Assembly (NCBI RefSeq): GCF_018343615.1
Contig: NZ_JAGYPI010000001.1
Coordinates: forward strand, 558,001-622,000
From: Bacillus sp. FJAT-49736
GTDB lineage: Bacteria > Bacillota > Bacilli > Bacillales > Bacillaceae_C
DNA: 64,000 bases
Direction of reading: 5' to 3'
In this document: positions 42,897 through 52,284 of the stretch, in pieces
How the letters are laid out: the number at the start of each line of letters is the position of its first letter
Position numbering within the stretch: position 1 is the stretch's first letter
Made by a program: the position numbers and the translations under genes
Notes under the pieces: generated by a model
Told to the model about the DNA's origin: nothing
The model's database searches: none
Seen by the model: only the letters and a program-made list of their open reading frames with translations

Positions 42897-44158
42897 AATC
42901 AAAGCTAACCGGAAAAGTTAATTCTCTGAAAATTTTTGAAGTACAAAGGAAGTTTTTAAGTGAAGCAATTATCTTTTCTCTCCTTCAATACGCCATTTCC
43001 TTTCCTAATGGAAAATCAATAAGCTGGACACTACTAGCGATTTTGTTTTTGGTGTCGTTTGCTACATTACTCTTTTCCAATGGCCACATTGAACGATTCA
43101 CTAGTGCATATTATTGTAGTGCGATTCCTATAATCATTGTTGGTACTTGGTTAAGTCATTTGGTATTCTTCGAGGGTATCTTACTATTTCTCTTTTCTTT
43201 CTGGAGACTTAAAGTTTTGTATACGGAAGATGGTTATGAAGACGCGGATGAATTTTTAAGCAGAAGGTTATTAGCAACTATTCTTATATTTGTTTCCATG
43301 TATTTTATTGGATATATTACAGGTGGAAAAACAAGATACTTACTTATACTATTTCCGCTACTCCAATTGTTACTATATTCATATGGAACATTTTTTAAAA
43401 GATATGTGGAAAGTACACATCCACCGAAAAAAGCATTTTTTAGTTTTGGTGTTTTACTATTCATCATACCCATTATCATTACTACAGTAGTTTCATCTAT
43501 AGCCAGTCTCATTAAAGGTGGATTATCCTTTGTTATCAATAAAATATTCTTGCTTCTTGTTAATCTTTTAAGCCCTGTAATCAATTTACTTATTTCATAC
43601 TTTGATAAAGGTAATGCAAAATGGGAAAAGCGCTTACAGGATGTATCGGAGAAACTAGCAGAGCGAGGGGTACCGGAAGATAAACAAGGAGAGATTTTGC
43701 AAAAAGTACAAACTGACCACTACAATATGTATATCGTGTTAGGGATAATCATTGTTGCTTCTATCATTATTTGGATTATTTTACACAGGTATAAAATAAA
43801 GCTCAATAGTGTGGAAGAGAGAAATGAGCAGCCTCGGAGAATTTCCTCTAAGATTTTAGAAGAGGTAGGTAGGAAAGAGGAAAATTACACCAACTACTAT
43901 TCAAAATCCAGGCAGCAAATTCGTAAATATGTTCTTGATTTAGAGCGTCTTTCCAAAAAACTACATGTTGAAAGACATGGATCCGAATCTGTTAGAAATT
44001 GGCTCAATCGCTTAGATATCCAAGCGACTGAAAAATGGATTTCCATATATGAACATGTACGCTATGGTTCCATCAATGCTTCACATCAAGATGTACAGTA
44101 TTTTGGAGCAGAATGGAACGAAATAAAAAACCAAATCATAAAGATCCATCAAAAGTAA
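42887..44158 (+). CDS. multi-pass membrane protein with DUF4129-like C-terminus
   Basis: A 423-residue protein. Six or so helices lie in residues ~25-215, then an amphipathic linker (KWEKRLQDVSEKLAERGVPED), one further helix (~277-297) and a cytosolic C-terminal domain (~310-423) with HGSESVRNWLNRLDIQ...YEHVRYG. The R-x-x-S/R-x-W-L and Y-E-x-x-R-Y-G pattern is that of DUF4129. In B. subtilis the third gene of this operon (yebA) also has a transglutaminase-like core; that domain is absent here. Overlaps the DUF58 gene by 10 bp. Confidence 0.7.
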   Translation: MELKSKLTGKVNSLKIFEVQRKFLSEAIIFSLLQYAISFPNGKSISWTLLAILFLVSFATLLFSNGHIERFTSAYYCSAIPIIIVGTWLSHLVFFEGILLFLFSFWRLKVLYTEDGYEDADEFLSRRLLATILIFVSMYFIGYITGGKTRYLLILFPLLQLLLYSYGTFFKRYVESTHPPKKAFFSFGVLLFIIPIIITTVVSSIASLIKGGLSFVINKIFLLLVNLLSPVINLLISYFDKGNAKWEKRLQDVSEKLAERGVPEDKQGEILQKVQTDHYNMYIVLGIIIVASIIIWIILHRYKIKLNSVEERNEQPRRISSKILEEVGRKEENYTNYYSKSRQQIRKYVLDLERLSKKLHVERHGSESVRNWLNRLDIQATEKWISIYEHVRYGSINASHQDVQYFGAEWNEIKNQIIKIHQK

Positions 44159-44352
44159 TATTTTTTGCCAAATGTATTTCATAACATATAGGGAGCAGGA
44201 AATATTAACCTCAGATGATATATTTGAATTTTCACCTTGTAGAATGATATCATTTTAAACGTGTTCAATATATTTCAATTAGTGAAACAAAGCTGAGAGA
44301 AAATTAGATGAATACAGAATCTTCCTTTTAAGTGCTGTTCAAAGTTAAATGA

Positions 44353-44381
44353 TTGACGAATCGTACTTTGTGGATTATTTT
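44353..44381 (+). promoter_or_regulatory. predicted ptsHI promoter
   Basis: TTGACG (44353-44358), 17 bp, TATTTT (44376-44381), 47 bp before the ptsH start. No antiterminator hairpin is visible between them. Confidence 0.5.
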
Positions 44382-44428
44382 TATAAGAAGTAGACACTTT
44401 AATTTATTAATGTAAAGGAGAAATTTAA

Positions 44429-44695
44429 ATGGTAGAAAAACAATTTAAAGTAATTGCAGATACAGGAATTCATGCTCGTCCAGCAACATTACTGGTACAA
44501 ACAGCAAGTAAGTTTGATTCAGATATCCAACTTGGATACAACGGTAAACAAGTAAATCTTAAATCCATTATGGGTGTAATGTCTTTAGGTATCGGTAAAG
44601 ATGCTCAAATAAGCATCAGTGCGAATGGAAGCGATGAACAAGATGCATTGAATGCCCTTGAAGATTTAATGAAAAAAGAAGGTTTAGGCGAATAA
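44429..44695 (+). CDS. ptsH: phosphocarrier protein HPr
   Basis: An 88-residue PTS carrier. His15 in [11 protein letters not shown] receives phosphate from EI and passes it to EIIA domains such as FruA His67. Ser46 in [10 protein letters not shown] is the HPr-kinase site that makes HPr the CcpA co-repressor. Full length; AAGGAG 6-7 bases before ATG. Its TAA overlaps the ptsI ATG by one base. Confidence 0.98.
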   Translation: MVEKQFKVIADTGIHARPATLLVQTASKFDSDIQLGYNGKQVNLKSIMGVMSLGIGKDAQISISANGSDEQDALNALEDLMKKEGLGE

Positions 44696-46410
44696 TGTCA
44701 ACCATTTTAAAAGGAATTGCGGCTTCAAATGGTATTGCGATTGCAAAAGCATATCGACTAGTAGAGCCTGATTTGTCCTTTTCAAAGAAAACAATTGAAG
44801 AGGCAGATCAGGAAGTTGCCCGCTTCCAAGCAGCCATGGCCGCTGCAAAATCGGAATTAGAAGTAATTCGCGAGCGTGCCGGTGCTGAACTAGGAGCGGA
44901 TAAAGCCGCTATATTTGATGCACACCTTCTAGTATTAAGTGATCCTGAGCTTATAACACCGATTGAAGACAATATTAAAACGAATAAAATTAATGCTGAA
45001 AGCTCATTAAAAGAAACAACTGATATGTTCATTACGATGTTTGAACAAATGGATAATGAATATATGAGAGAACGCGCAGCAGATATTCGTGACGTAACGA
45101 AGCGTGTTCTTTCCCATTTATTAGGGGTGAAAATTCCTAATCCAAGCATGATTTCAGAGGAAGTTATTGTAGTTGCGGAGGATTTAACACCTTCTGATAC
45201 CGCTCAATTAAATCGTAATTTTGTAAAGGGATTTACAACAAACATTGGCGGACGCACTTCTCACTCTGCAATTATGGCAAGATCCCTGGAAATTCCAGCG
45301 GTAGTTGGTACAAAATCTGCTACAGAGGAAATTCAAAATGGGGACTTCCTTATTGTAGATGGTCTTAATGGAGAAGTACATATTAATCCAACCCCAGAAA
45401 TTATAAATCAGTACAAGGAAGAACAAGAAAACTTCGAAAAGCAAAAGGCCGAATGGGCCAAGCTAATGAACGAAAAAACAGTTTCAATGGATGGACATCA
45501 TGTAGAATTAGCTGCAAATATCGGTACTCCAAATGATTTGAAAGGTGTACTAGATAATGGCGGAGAGGCAATCGGACTTTATCGTACGGAATTCCTATAT
45601 ATGGGTAGAGATCAGCTTCCTACTGAAGAGGAACAGTTTGAAGCTTATAAAGCTGTTTTAGAGGGAATGAATGGAAAAACTGTTGTTGTACGTACTCTAG
45701 ACATTGGTGGAGATAAAAAACTGCCATATTTAAATCTTCCTGAAGAGATGAACCCGTTTCTAGGTTTCCGGGCGATAAGACTTTGCCTTGAGGAGCAAGA
45801 CATATTCCGTACACAGCTGCGTGCACTGCTACGTGCCAGTGTATATGGAAACTTAAAAATCATGTTCCCAATGATTTCAACGTTAAATGAGTTCCGTCAA
45901 GCCAAGCAGATATTATTAGAAGAAAAAGACAACTTAAACAATAGCGGTATTGCTATTGCTGATAATATTGAGCTTGGAATTATGGTGGAAATTCCATCAA
46001 CAGCTGTTATGGCAGATCAATTTGCGAAGGAAGTTGATTTCTTCAGTATTGGAACAAATGATTTGATTCAATACACAATGGCTGCTGACCGTATGAATGA
46101 ACGTGTTTCTTATTTATATCAACCATACAATCCTGCCATTTTGCGTTTAGTGAAAATGGTGATTGATGCGTCTCATAAAGAAGGAAAATGGACAGGCATG
46201 TGTGGAGAAATGGCTGGAGATGAATTGGCAATTCCAATCTTGCTTGGTTTAGGTCTTGATGAATTTTCAATGAGTGCTTCTTCTATTTTAAAAGCAAGAG
46301 CCCAAATCAAAAAACTAAACAAGGCAGAGATGGAAAAGCTTGCAGAGCAAGTACTTCATCTGCAAACAACAGAAGAAGTTATAGAAGCTGTAAAAAAAGC
46401 AACGATTTAG
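44695..46410 (+). CDS. ptsI: PTS enzyme I (phosphoenolpyruvate-protein phosphotransferase)
   Basis: A 571-residue enzyme that takes phosphate from PEP to HPr. The active His190 is in [21 protein letters not shown]. The PEP-binding barrel has [12 protein letters not shown] (~292), [18 protein letters not shown] (~445-462) and the catalytic Cys in GMCGEMAGD (~502). Length is standard. One-base overlap with ptsH. Confidence 0.98.
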   Translation: MSTILKGIAASNGIAIAKAYRLVEPDLSFSKKTIEEADQEVARFQAAMAAAKSELEVIRERAGAELGADKAAIFDAHLLVLSDPELITPIEDNIKTNKINAESSLKETTDMFITMFEQMDNEYMRERAADIRDVTKRVLSHLLGVKIPNPSMISEEVIVVAEDLTPSDTAQLNRNFVKGFTTNIGGRTSHSAIMARSLEIPAVVGTKSATEEIQNGDFLIVDGLNGEVHINPTPEIINQYKEEQENFEKQKAEWAKLMNEKTVSMDGHHVELAANIGTPNDLKGVLDNGGEAIGLYRTEFLYMGRDQLPTEEEQFEAYKAVLEGMNGKTVVVRTLDIGGDKKLPYLNLPEEMNPFLGFRAIRLCLEEQDIFRTQLRALLRASVYGNLKIMFPMISTLNEFRQAKQILLEEKDNLNNSGIAIADNIELGIMVEIPSTAVMADQFAKEVDFFSIGTNDLIQYTMAADRMNERVSYLYQPYNPAILRLVKMVIDASHKEGKWTGMCGEMAGDELAIPILLGLGLDEFSMSASSILKARAQIKKLNKAEMEKLAEQVLHLQTTEEVIEAVKKATI

Positions 46411-46553
46411 TCACAAACTTGTAATATGGAATGAAGTTTATCGGGGGATAAATGGTGGAATAGATAAGTATTCTCAAGTAATTGTGTGCAGCTATGGTAT
46501 ACTGATGCAAACTTGGGTTAGCCATTTCTTTCCTAATTTTTCCCCCTTTATTT

Positions 46554-46581
46554 GCCGGATGAATTGCATCCGGTTTTTTTT
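46554..46581 (+). terminator. ptsHI terminator
   Basis: CCGGATG/CATCCGG (46555-46561, 46567-46573) followed by T8. It is 145 bp after ptsI; nothing coding was seen in between. Confidence 0.85.
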
Positions 46582-46698
46582 ATGGATAAAATAGGGGGCA
46601 TTAACTGGAAATAGCCTTTCTAAAACATAATTAATGAAACAATCAGAAATGTTCCTTATAATAAAATAAAGGAATATTTAGACTAAGGAGGCTTCAAT

Positions 46699-47484
46699 AT
46701 GAAATTAGGTTTGAATGGCAAAACGGCGCTTGTCGTAGCTTCAAGTCAAGGATTAGGGAAAGCAATTGCTTCTGCATTAGTACAGGAAGGCGTAAATGTA
46801 ATGCTTGCGAGTCGTAATGAAGAGGCATTGCATAAGGTGGAAAAGGAATTGGCATCCCTTGGAAAAGGAAAAGTGAGCTATATTGGCTGTGATATTACCA
46901 ATCCGCATGATATTCGAAAAATGGTTGAGAAAACAAAAACGGAATTTGGAAGCCTACATATTCTTATTAATAATGCTGGTGGACCTCCTGCTGGCACCTT
47001 TGAAGAGATCACAGATGAGCATTGGCAAAATGCATTTGAACTGAACCTGCTATCTTACATACGAATTATCCGTGAAGCATTGCCGCTATTAAAGATAAAT
47101 GGTGGAAAAATTATAAATATAGCATCTTCTTCTATAAAGGAACCGATTCCAGGGTTAATCTTATCAAATACATTTAGAACGGGTATTGTTGGTTTATCCA
47201 AAACATTAGCAACAGAACTTGCCCCATATAATATTTTAATCAACACGGTTGGTCCTGGTAGAATTGCAACGGACCGTGTTAAGCATCTTGATGATGTAAA
47301 TGCACAGAAAACGGGCTTATCTCGTGATGAAATAGAAAATCTTGAAAAACAAACGATTCCACTACAACGTTACGGTAAACCGGAGGAATTCGCTAATGTA
47401 GTTACTTTCCTCGTTTCGGATGCTAATTCCTATATGACTGGTAGCAGTTTTTTAGTGGATGGTGGAAAAATTAAAGCGATTTAA
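46699..47484 (+). CDS. atypical short-chain dehydrogenase/reductase
   Basis: A 261-residue SDR. The cofactor motif is ASSQGLG (~14-20) in place of TGxxxGxG, and NNAG is present at 91-94. The Ser of the active triad is in NIASSS (~140-145). Where YxxxK is expected (~156-160) the sequence is SNTFR, so both Tyr and Lys are missing. This change belongs to a known SDR subgroup annotated as oxidoreductases of unknown substrate. GGAGG precedes the ATG by about 8 bases. The next gene starts 14 bp downstream. Confidence 0.82.
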   Translation: MKLGLNGKTALVVASSQGLGKAIASALVQEGVNVMLASRNEEALHKVEKELASLGKGKVSYIGCDITNPHDIRKMVEKTKTEFGSLHILINNAGGPPAGTFEEITDEHWQNAFELNLLSYIRIIREALPLLKINGGKIINIASSSIKEPIPGLILSNTFRTGIVGLSKTLATELAPYNILINTVGPGRIATDRVKHLDDVNAQKTGLSRDEIENLEKQTIPLQRYGKPEEFANVVTFLVSDANSYMTGSSFLVDGGKIKAI

Positions 47485-47498
47485 AAAGGAGCGGTATT

Positions 47499-48371
47499 GT
47501 GGAAAAGTCAATTGGATTTATTGGAACTGGCGTTATGGGGAAGAGTATGGTCAAGCATTTACTTACCAAGGGCTATCCCGTATTTATATATAATCGTTCA
47601 AGGGAAAAGGCAGTTGAATTGGTAGAACAAGGTGCTATTTGGTGTAAGAGTCCAATGGAAGTAGCAAAAAATGCAGAAATCATTTTTACGATTGTAGGAT
47701 ACCCATATGATGTAGAAGAAGTTTATTTTGGCAGTAATGGATTATTAGAAAATGGAAAAGCAGACAGTATTTTCATTGATATGACTACTTCTACCCCAAC
47801 TCTTGCGAAGAAAATATATGAAAAGGCAAAAGAGAAAGAGATTCATGCTATTGATGCCCCAGTTTCCGGGGGAGATATCGGAGCAAAAAACGGAACATTA
47901 ACAATTATGGTTGGTGGGGAAGAAGAGGTGTTTCATCAGATTCTTCCAGTCCTATCTTGCTTTGGTCAAAATATTATATACCAAGGACCAGCAGGAAGCG
48001 GCCAGCATACCAAAATGTGTAATCAAATTGCAATAGCAACCAATATGATTGGAGTTTGTGAAGCATTGGTGTACGCGAAAAAGGCAGGTTTAAACCCTGA
48101 AACGGTTCTAAAATCCATCAGCTCAGGTGCAGCTGGAAGCTGGTCATTAAGTAATTATGTTCCTAGAATCTTAGCTGGTGACTTTGCGCCGGGGTTTTTT
48201 ATTAAGCATTTTATTAAAGATATGAAAATCGCTTTGGAGGAAGCTGAAAAAATGAATCTTCCTCTTCCTGGACTTGCCCTTGCCAAAAAAATGTATGAAG
48301 AATTGGCAGAACTAGGAGAGGAAAACAGTGGGACACAGGCATTAATAAAATATTGGAGTGAATTTGAATAA
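47499..48371 (+). CDS. ykwC: beta-hydroxyacid dehydrogenase family, YkwC-like
   Basis: A 290-residue NAD(P)-dependent enzyme of the 3-hydroxyisobutyrate dehydrogenase family. GFIGTGVMGKSM (Rossmann, ~6-17), DAPVSGGDIGAKNGTLTIMVGG (substrate loop, ~118-140) and GSGQHTKMCNQ with the catalytic Lys (~172). Length and opening fit B. subtilis YkwC, whose substrate is not known. Start GTG with GGAG 7 bases upstream. Likely an operon with the atypical SDR. Confidence 0.85.
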   Translation: MEKSIGFIGTGVMGKSMVKHLLTKGYPVFIYNRSREKAVELVEQGAIWCKSPMEVAKNAEIIFTIVGYPYDVEEVYFGSNGLLENGKADSIFIDMTTSTPTLAKKIYEKAKEKEIHAIDAPVSGGDIGAKNGTLTIMVGGEEEVFHQILPVLSCFGQNIIYQGPAGSGQHTKMCNQIAIATNMIGVCEALVYAKKAGLNPETVLKSISSGAAGSWSLSNYVPRILAGDFAPGFFIKHFIKDMKIALEEAEKMNLPLPGLALAKKMYEELAELGEENSGTQALIKYWSEFE

Positions 48372-48426
48372 TATTCAACCTTCTCCTAAAACTAGTTATG
48401 AATATCTAATTTTAGGAGGAAAATTA

Positions 48427-48606
48427 ATGGCTAAGCGCACAAAGAAAAACGATGCAGATCAAAAGAATAAAAAAGGCTTTGATTCTGCAGTATTAAATGA
48501 GGAATTTGCACACGAAATGGGAAGTGCTGCCGCAAACAAAATTCATAAAGAGAAAGCAAAGAAAGAAAAGGCTGGGAAGAATATCGGAAAGTATAAGGGT
48601 CAATAA
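48427..48606 (+). CDS. small basic protein, 59 residues (spore-type)
   Basis: MAKRTKKNDADQKNKKGF, then DSAVLNEEFAHEMGSAAANK, then a Lys-rich tail (KEKAKKEKAGKNIGKYKGQ). The ribosome site TTAGGAGG is strong. The NEEFAHEMGS block matches similar blocks in the two small genes at 29562 and 29722, pointing to one family of small, probably spore-located, proteins. Not named with confidence. The terminator at 48611 follows at once. Confidence 0.6.
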   Translation: MAKRTKKNDADQKNKKGFDSAVLNEEFAHEMGSAAANKIHKEKAKKEKAGKNIGKYKGQ

Positions 48607-48610
48607 AAAA

Positions 48611-48638
48611 AAGTGTCCTATGTTGGACACTTTTTTAT
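48611..48638. terminator. bidirectional terminator
   Basis: AAGTGTCC/GGACACTT (48611-48618, 48625-48632), A-run before and T6 after; serves the small basic gene and convergent patA. Confidence 0.88.
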
Positions 48639-49789
48639 CGACCATTTTTTATATATAATTCTAATCTGTTTAAGCCTTCCTGCAGTTTTTCCATAGAACA
48701 AGCATAGGATAGTCTAAAATAACCTTCTCCATATACAGAAAAAGCATCTCCTGGAACAACTGCTAGCCTGTATTTCTTCGCTAAATCAATGGCAAAATCA
48801 AATGAAGACATTTCTAGATCAGTAGGGATTTTCACAAAAAAGTAAAAGGCACCGTCCGGATTCGTGAATTGCAATCCCATTTCTGCAAGCCTTGAACTAA
48901 CATAATCCCTTCTTTTTTTGTATTCTATCCGCATTGGCACTGCATCATCCATACCTTTCGTTAATGCTTCAATTGCAGCCATCTGCGAAATCGAAGATAC
49001 ACAGGAAACATTATATTGATGAACTTTTAATATATGTTTTGTAATATTTTCAGGAGCAAATAAAAATCCAACTCTCCACCCTGTCATAGAATGTGATTTC
49101 GATAATCCGTTGATTACTATGGTCTGGTCTCTTAATAAATTGGCTATAGAATAATGCTCCTCTTCATAAACCAATTCACTGTATATCTCATCGGCAATGA
49201 TAAATATATCCCTGCCTTTAAGGAGCTTAGCGATATCCCTTAGTTCCGATTCTGATAAACTCACACCTGTTGGGTTGGAGGGGTATGGCAAAATGATACA
49301 TCTAGTATTCGAATTTATAAATGGCTCTATCTTTTCTGCAGTTAATTTGAAATCGGAGTCCCTAGTATCTATATGTACTGGTATTCCACCTGCCATTCGA
49401 ATGATGGGCTCGTACCCAGGATAAATAGGCCCTGGTAAAATAACCTCACTGCCGTCGGTCAGTATGGTTCTTAGTGAGACATCAATAGCTTCACTGGCCC
49501 CAACAGTAACGATGATTTCATTCTCAGGATTGTACTGAAGTTTATATTTTTGCTTAACAAAGTCACTGGCTGCCTTCCTTAATTCCAAATAGCCTGCATT
49601 ATGGGTATATGTAGTCAAGTCGTTTTCGATAGCGGATATCCCTGCTTCCTTCACATGTAATGGAGTGGGGAAATCCGGTTGACCAATTGTAAAGGAAATC
49701 ATATCCTCTAATCCACTAACCATATTAGAGAATTTTCGAATTCCGGAGATTTCTATATCCAAAACCTTTTTATTTAGTAAGTGCTCCAC
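48635..49789 (-). CDS. patA: aminotransferase A (class I/II, PLP)
   Basis: A 384-residue PLP enzyme. The opening MEHLLNKKVLDIEISGIRKF and TIGQPDFPTP match PatA. The PLP Lys is in INGLSKSHSMTGWRVGF (~227-243), the Asp ligand in IIADEIYSEL (~196), and the substrate Arg in FRLSYA (~365). PatA acts on lysine or related amino acids (N-acetyl-LL-diaminopimelate has been proposed). Position next to cheV and ykyB repeats the B. subtilis order. Confidence 0.93.
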   Translation of the reverse strand: MEHLLNKKVLDIEISGIRKFSNMVSGLEDMISFTIGQPDFPTPLHVKEAGISAIENDLTTYTHNAGYLELRKAASDFVKQKYKLQYNPENEIIVTVGASEAIDVSLRTILTDGSEVILPGPIYPGYEPIIRMAGGIPVHIDTRDSDFKLTAEKIEPFINSNTRCIILPYPSNPTGVSLSESELRDIAKLLKGRDIFIIADEIYSELVYEEEHYSIANLLRDQTIVINGLSKSHSMTGWRVGFLFAPENITKHILKVHQYNVSCVSSISQMAAIEALTKGMDDAVPMRIEYKKRRDYVSSRLAEMGLQFTNPDGAFYFFVKIPTDLEMSSFDFAIDLAKKYRLAVVPGDAFSVYGEGYFRLSYACSMEKLQEGLNRLELYIKNGR

Positions 49790-50130
49790 ATAAAGTCATC
49801 CTTCCATTCTTCTTTCTTCTATAGTAACACTTAATCCATGTCTTTCAGAAGAATTTATACAAGGTTTTTGCGTAACTTAGAAATTTGAAAAAATAAGGAC
49901 ACAACTTACATAATTCGTGTTATATTTACAGTAGGACTTTTAGTACATATTAATAGTTTTTGTATTTTCTTATAAATTCTGATGTTGGCTTTGTATAGGG
50001 GCAGCGTTTGTTAAAAGCTTATTCATTTTATCTTCAAATAAGGAAAACAATTAGTTTTCTATTTCATAAGCAAAGTAGTTTTACGAAATGAGCGATACAT
50101 ATATGTTCGAAATGGAAGGGAAGTAGCTAT
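49790..50130. other. 341 bp divergent control region patA/cheV
   Basis: Holds the upstream regions of leftward patA and rightward cheV. A sigma-D-like promoter is at 50071-50097. No further gene seen. Confidence 0.5.
50071..50097 (+). promoter_or_regulatory. sigma-D-like promoter of cheV
   Basis: CAAA (50071-50074), 15 bp, GAGCGATA (50090-50097) against the motility sigma consensus TAAA-N15-GCCGATAT. It ends 33 bp before the ATG. Chemotaxis genes are normally sigma-D-dependent, which supports the reading. Confidence 0.5.
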
Positions 50131-51036
50131 ATGACTATAAAAAGTGAAATTTTGCTGGAGAGCGGCACGAATGAGTTAGAAATAATTGAATTTCAATTGC
50201 AGAACAATACATTTGGAATCAATGTTATTAAGGTAAAAGAAATTATTCAGCCTGTTCCTGTTACCTTTATCCCACATGCACATCCATATATGGAGGGAAT
50301 TATTCAATTACGAGGCGAGGTTTTGCCTGTTATTGATTTAGCAAAAGTATTAAATATTGGTGGAAGTGATGACTCATCAAAAGAAAAATTTATCGTATCA
50401 GAGTTCAATCAGTTAAAGGTAATTTTTCATGTTCATAATGTTAGTCAAATTCACCGAATATCTTGGGACCAAATTGAGAAACCATCCGATATGTATACAG
50501 GCGGAGGACAGCAAATAATCGGTGTAATCAAAAGAGAAAATGACATGATCCTCATGCTCGATTTTGAAAGTATCATTACAGAGATGAATCCTGGCACTGG
50601 CATTAGTGTGGATAAAGTGAAAAAACTAGGGAAGCGCGAACGATCCAACAAGCATATTGTCGCTGCAGAAGATTCACCACTGCTTCGAAAACTTCTTCAT
50701 GATACATTGTTGGAAGCAGGGTATGAAAATGTAGAATTCTTTGAAAATGGTCAGGATGCCTTAGAATATTTGGCAGGTAAAGTGCAAGGAAGTAAAAGCA
50801 TTGAAAATGATGTGCATCTTGTTATAACAGATATTGAAATGCCCAAAATGGATGGACATCATTTAACGAAAAAAATTAAAGAAGATCCAAAATTATCGCA
50901 GCTACCTGTTATTATTTTTTCGTCATTGATCACGGATAGTCTTATGCATAAAGGTGAACTTGTTGGTGCAGATGCACAAGTGAGCAAGCCAGAAATTAAT
51001 GAACTAATCCTTACTATTGATAAGCATATTAAATAA
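50131..51036 (+). CDS. cheV: chemotaxis coupling/adaptation protein CheV
   Basis: A 301-residue protein with an N-terminal CheW domain (~15-155: EIIEFQLQNNTFGINVIKVKEII, EGIIQLRGEVLPVIDL) and a C-terminal receiver domain (~172-301). The phospho-Asp is Asp234 in VITDIEMPKMDG; EDS at ~184 and SKPE near 288 complete the site. CheV links receptors to CheA and takes part in adaptation. GGAAGGG lies upstream. Confidence 0.95.
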   Translation: MTIKSEILLESGTNELEIIEFQLQNNTFGINVIKVKEIIQPVPVTFIPHAHPYMEGIIQLRGEVLPVIDLAKVLNIGGSDDSSKEKFIVSEFNQLKVIFHVHNVSQIHRISWDQIEKPSDMYTGGGQQIIGVIKRENDMILMLDFESIITEMNPGTGISVDKVKKLGKRERSNKHIVAAEDSPLLRKLLHDTLLEAGYENVEFFENGQDALEYLAGKVQGSKSIENDVHLVITDIEMPKMDGHHLTKKIKEDPKLSQLPVIIFSSLITDSLMHKGELVGADAQVSKPEINELILTIDKHIK

Positions 51037-51039
51037 GTA

Positions 51040-51124
51040 AAAAGAGCTCTTTAATGAAAGTGCACCCTAAATTCTAGATTGTGTCTAAAATTTAAGGTGC
51101 ACTTCAAATTAGGAGCTCTTTTTC
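51040..51124. terminator. 85 nt double hairpin between cheV and ykyB
   Basis: Outer stem AAAAGAGCTC/GAGCTCTTTT (51040-51049, 51113-51122) encloses an inner stem AGTGCACC/GGTGCACT (51059-51066, 51096-51103) with extra AT pairing. A- and T-tracts allow termination both ways for the convergent pair. Confidence 0.8.
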
Positions 51125-51174
51125 ATTTAATTGCAGTTTTCTAAGAGGAATACGTTATTTAAAACGTTCAAGTA

Positions 51175-51639
51175 TTAATAAAAACTATCACCTAATCTTT
51201 TAAAAACAGGTTTTTGCGGTTGAGGCTTACGGCGTATAGTTTCGGTTTTATTTAATTCCTTTAATCCCGTATAGGCCTGCAATAATTGTTTAGCTTGGTT
51301 TAATGACATTTGACATTTTGGATTTCGAATATATTGATTTAGCTTGCCTAAGTGTGGGAGCATTTCAAAATCCTGTTTAGATGGGGGGATATGAAAGGAA
51401 TAGTCTCCGCACTGAACAAGAACATCGGACTGTTGCTGACTGTATTTAGGATTGTCAGAAAAATGCAGCCCTATTTTTTTTGCTTTTCCTTCTCGAATCA
51501 TTTTCTCAATGGCTGCTTTCTTCAATTTATATAAAAACTTAGGGTTTGTGGCTGTTTTAGCATGCCGGTTTACAGTGAAGATAGCATGTGAGAGGTTTAA
51601 TATTGAAGGTGATAAGGGAGCGGAAGAGTGTGAATTCAA
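51175..51639 (-). CDS. ykyB: YkyB family protein
   Basis: A 154-residue soluble basic protein: LSHAIFTVNRHAKTATNPKFLYKLKKAAIEKMI (~15-48), GLHFSDNPKYSQQQSDVLVQCGDYSFHIPP (~57-86). This is the YkyB family; function unknown. The start is TTG at 51639 with AAAGGAG 9 bases upstream. The order patA-cheV-ykyB is kept as in B. subtilis. Confidence 0.85.
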   Translation of the reverse strand: MNSHSSAPLSPSILNLSHAIFTVNRHAKTATNPKFLYKLKKAAIEKMIREGKAKKIGLHFSDNPKYSQQQSDVLVQCGDYSFHIPPSKQDFEMLPHLGKLNQYIRNPKCQMSLNQAKQLLQAYTGLKELNKTETIRRKPQPQKPVFKRLGDSFY

Positions 51640-51764
51640 ACAAATGAACTCCTTTCCATTTTTAAATAATTTAGAAATTAGTTGATTTTATTATACTACT
51701 TTTTTATAGACTTGGAAAGGCTATGTTAAAATCATGAAGGCTGTGTGATTTAATAATGAAATAA

Positions 51765-51794
51765 TTGACAGGACAAATAGCTATTTCTTATAGT
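51765..51794 (+). promoter_or_regulatory. promoter and palindromic operator of the MarR-MMPL operon
   Basis: TTGACA (51765-51770), 18 bp, TATAGT (51789-51794). The spacer contains the perfect palindrome AAATAGCTATTT (51775-51786), a likely site for the MarR protein encoded 32 bp downstream. Confidence 0.6.
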
Positions 51795-51825
51795 TAATGG
51801 TATTAACAGTTCAGGGGGTGAACTA

Positions 51826-52284
51826 ATGGAAAGGGAGAAAATAAAGCTTTTAATCAAGAGGTATGAGGATGTATATCTATTTGCGACGAAACGCATTTCC
51901 TCCCTTATTTCAGAGAACGTGTTAGATGACTTGTCACTAGAACAATTTTCAATGTTAAGAAAAGTACATTTTGAAGGTCCTATTCGTGCTTCTGAATTAA
52001 CAGAAATATTGAATGTAAACAAAAGTGCAATAGCCGTGAAGGTAGATAAATTAGAAAGTAAAGGACTTATTTCTAGAGAGAGAGATCAAAACGATCGTAG
52101 AAATGTATACATAACCGCCACGGAACAAGGAAAACAAGTCTGTGAGGAAGTGGAATTTAAAATTGAAAAATTCGTAAGTCATTATTTAAAAGAGTTAGAT
52201 CCTGAGGATTTGGAACAATTTATAAATCTTTACGAGAAAATAACTTATATTATTCAAAATTCAAAGGAGGAAAGTACTGAATGA
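51826..52284 (+). CDS. MarR family transcriptional regulator
   Basis: A 152-residue repressor: EQFSMLRKVHFEGPIRASELTEILNVNKSAIAVKVDKLESKGLISRERDQNDRRNVYI is the winged helix (~40-100). It resembles the YdgG-type regulators paired with MMPL exporters (YdgG-YdgH in B. subtilis). GGGGTGA precedes the ATG. Overlaps the exporter gene by 4 bp (ATGA). Confidence 0.88.
   Translation: MEREKIKLLIKRYEDVYLFATKRISSLISENVLDDLSLEQFSMLRKVHFEGPIRASELTEILNVNKSAIAVKVDKLESKGLISRERDQNDRRNVYITATEQGKQVCEEVEFKIEKFVSHYLKELDPEDLEQFINLYEKITYIIQNSKEESTE

Noticed and set aside
46441-46553. Possible small gene between ptsI and the terminator
   Set aside because: No start with a ribosome site and no frame over about 25 codons.
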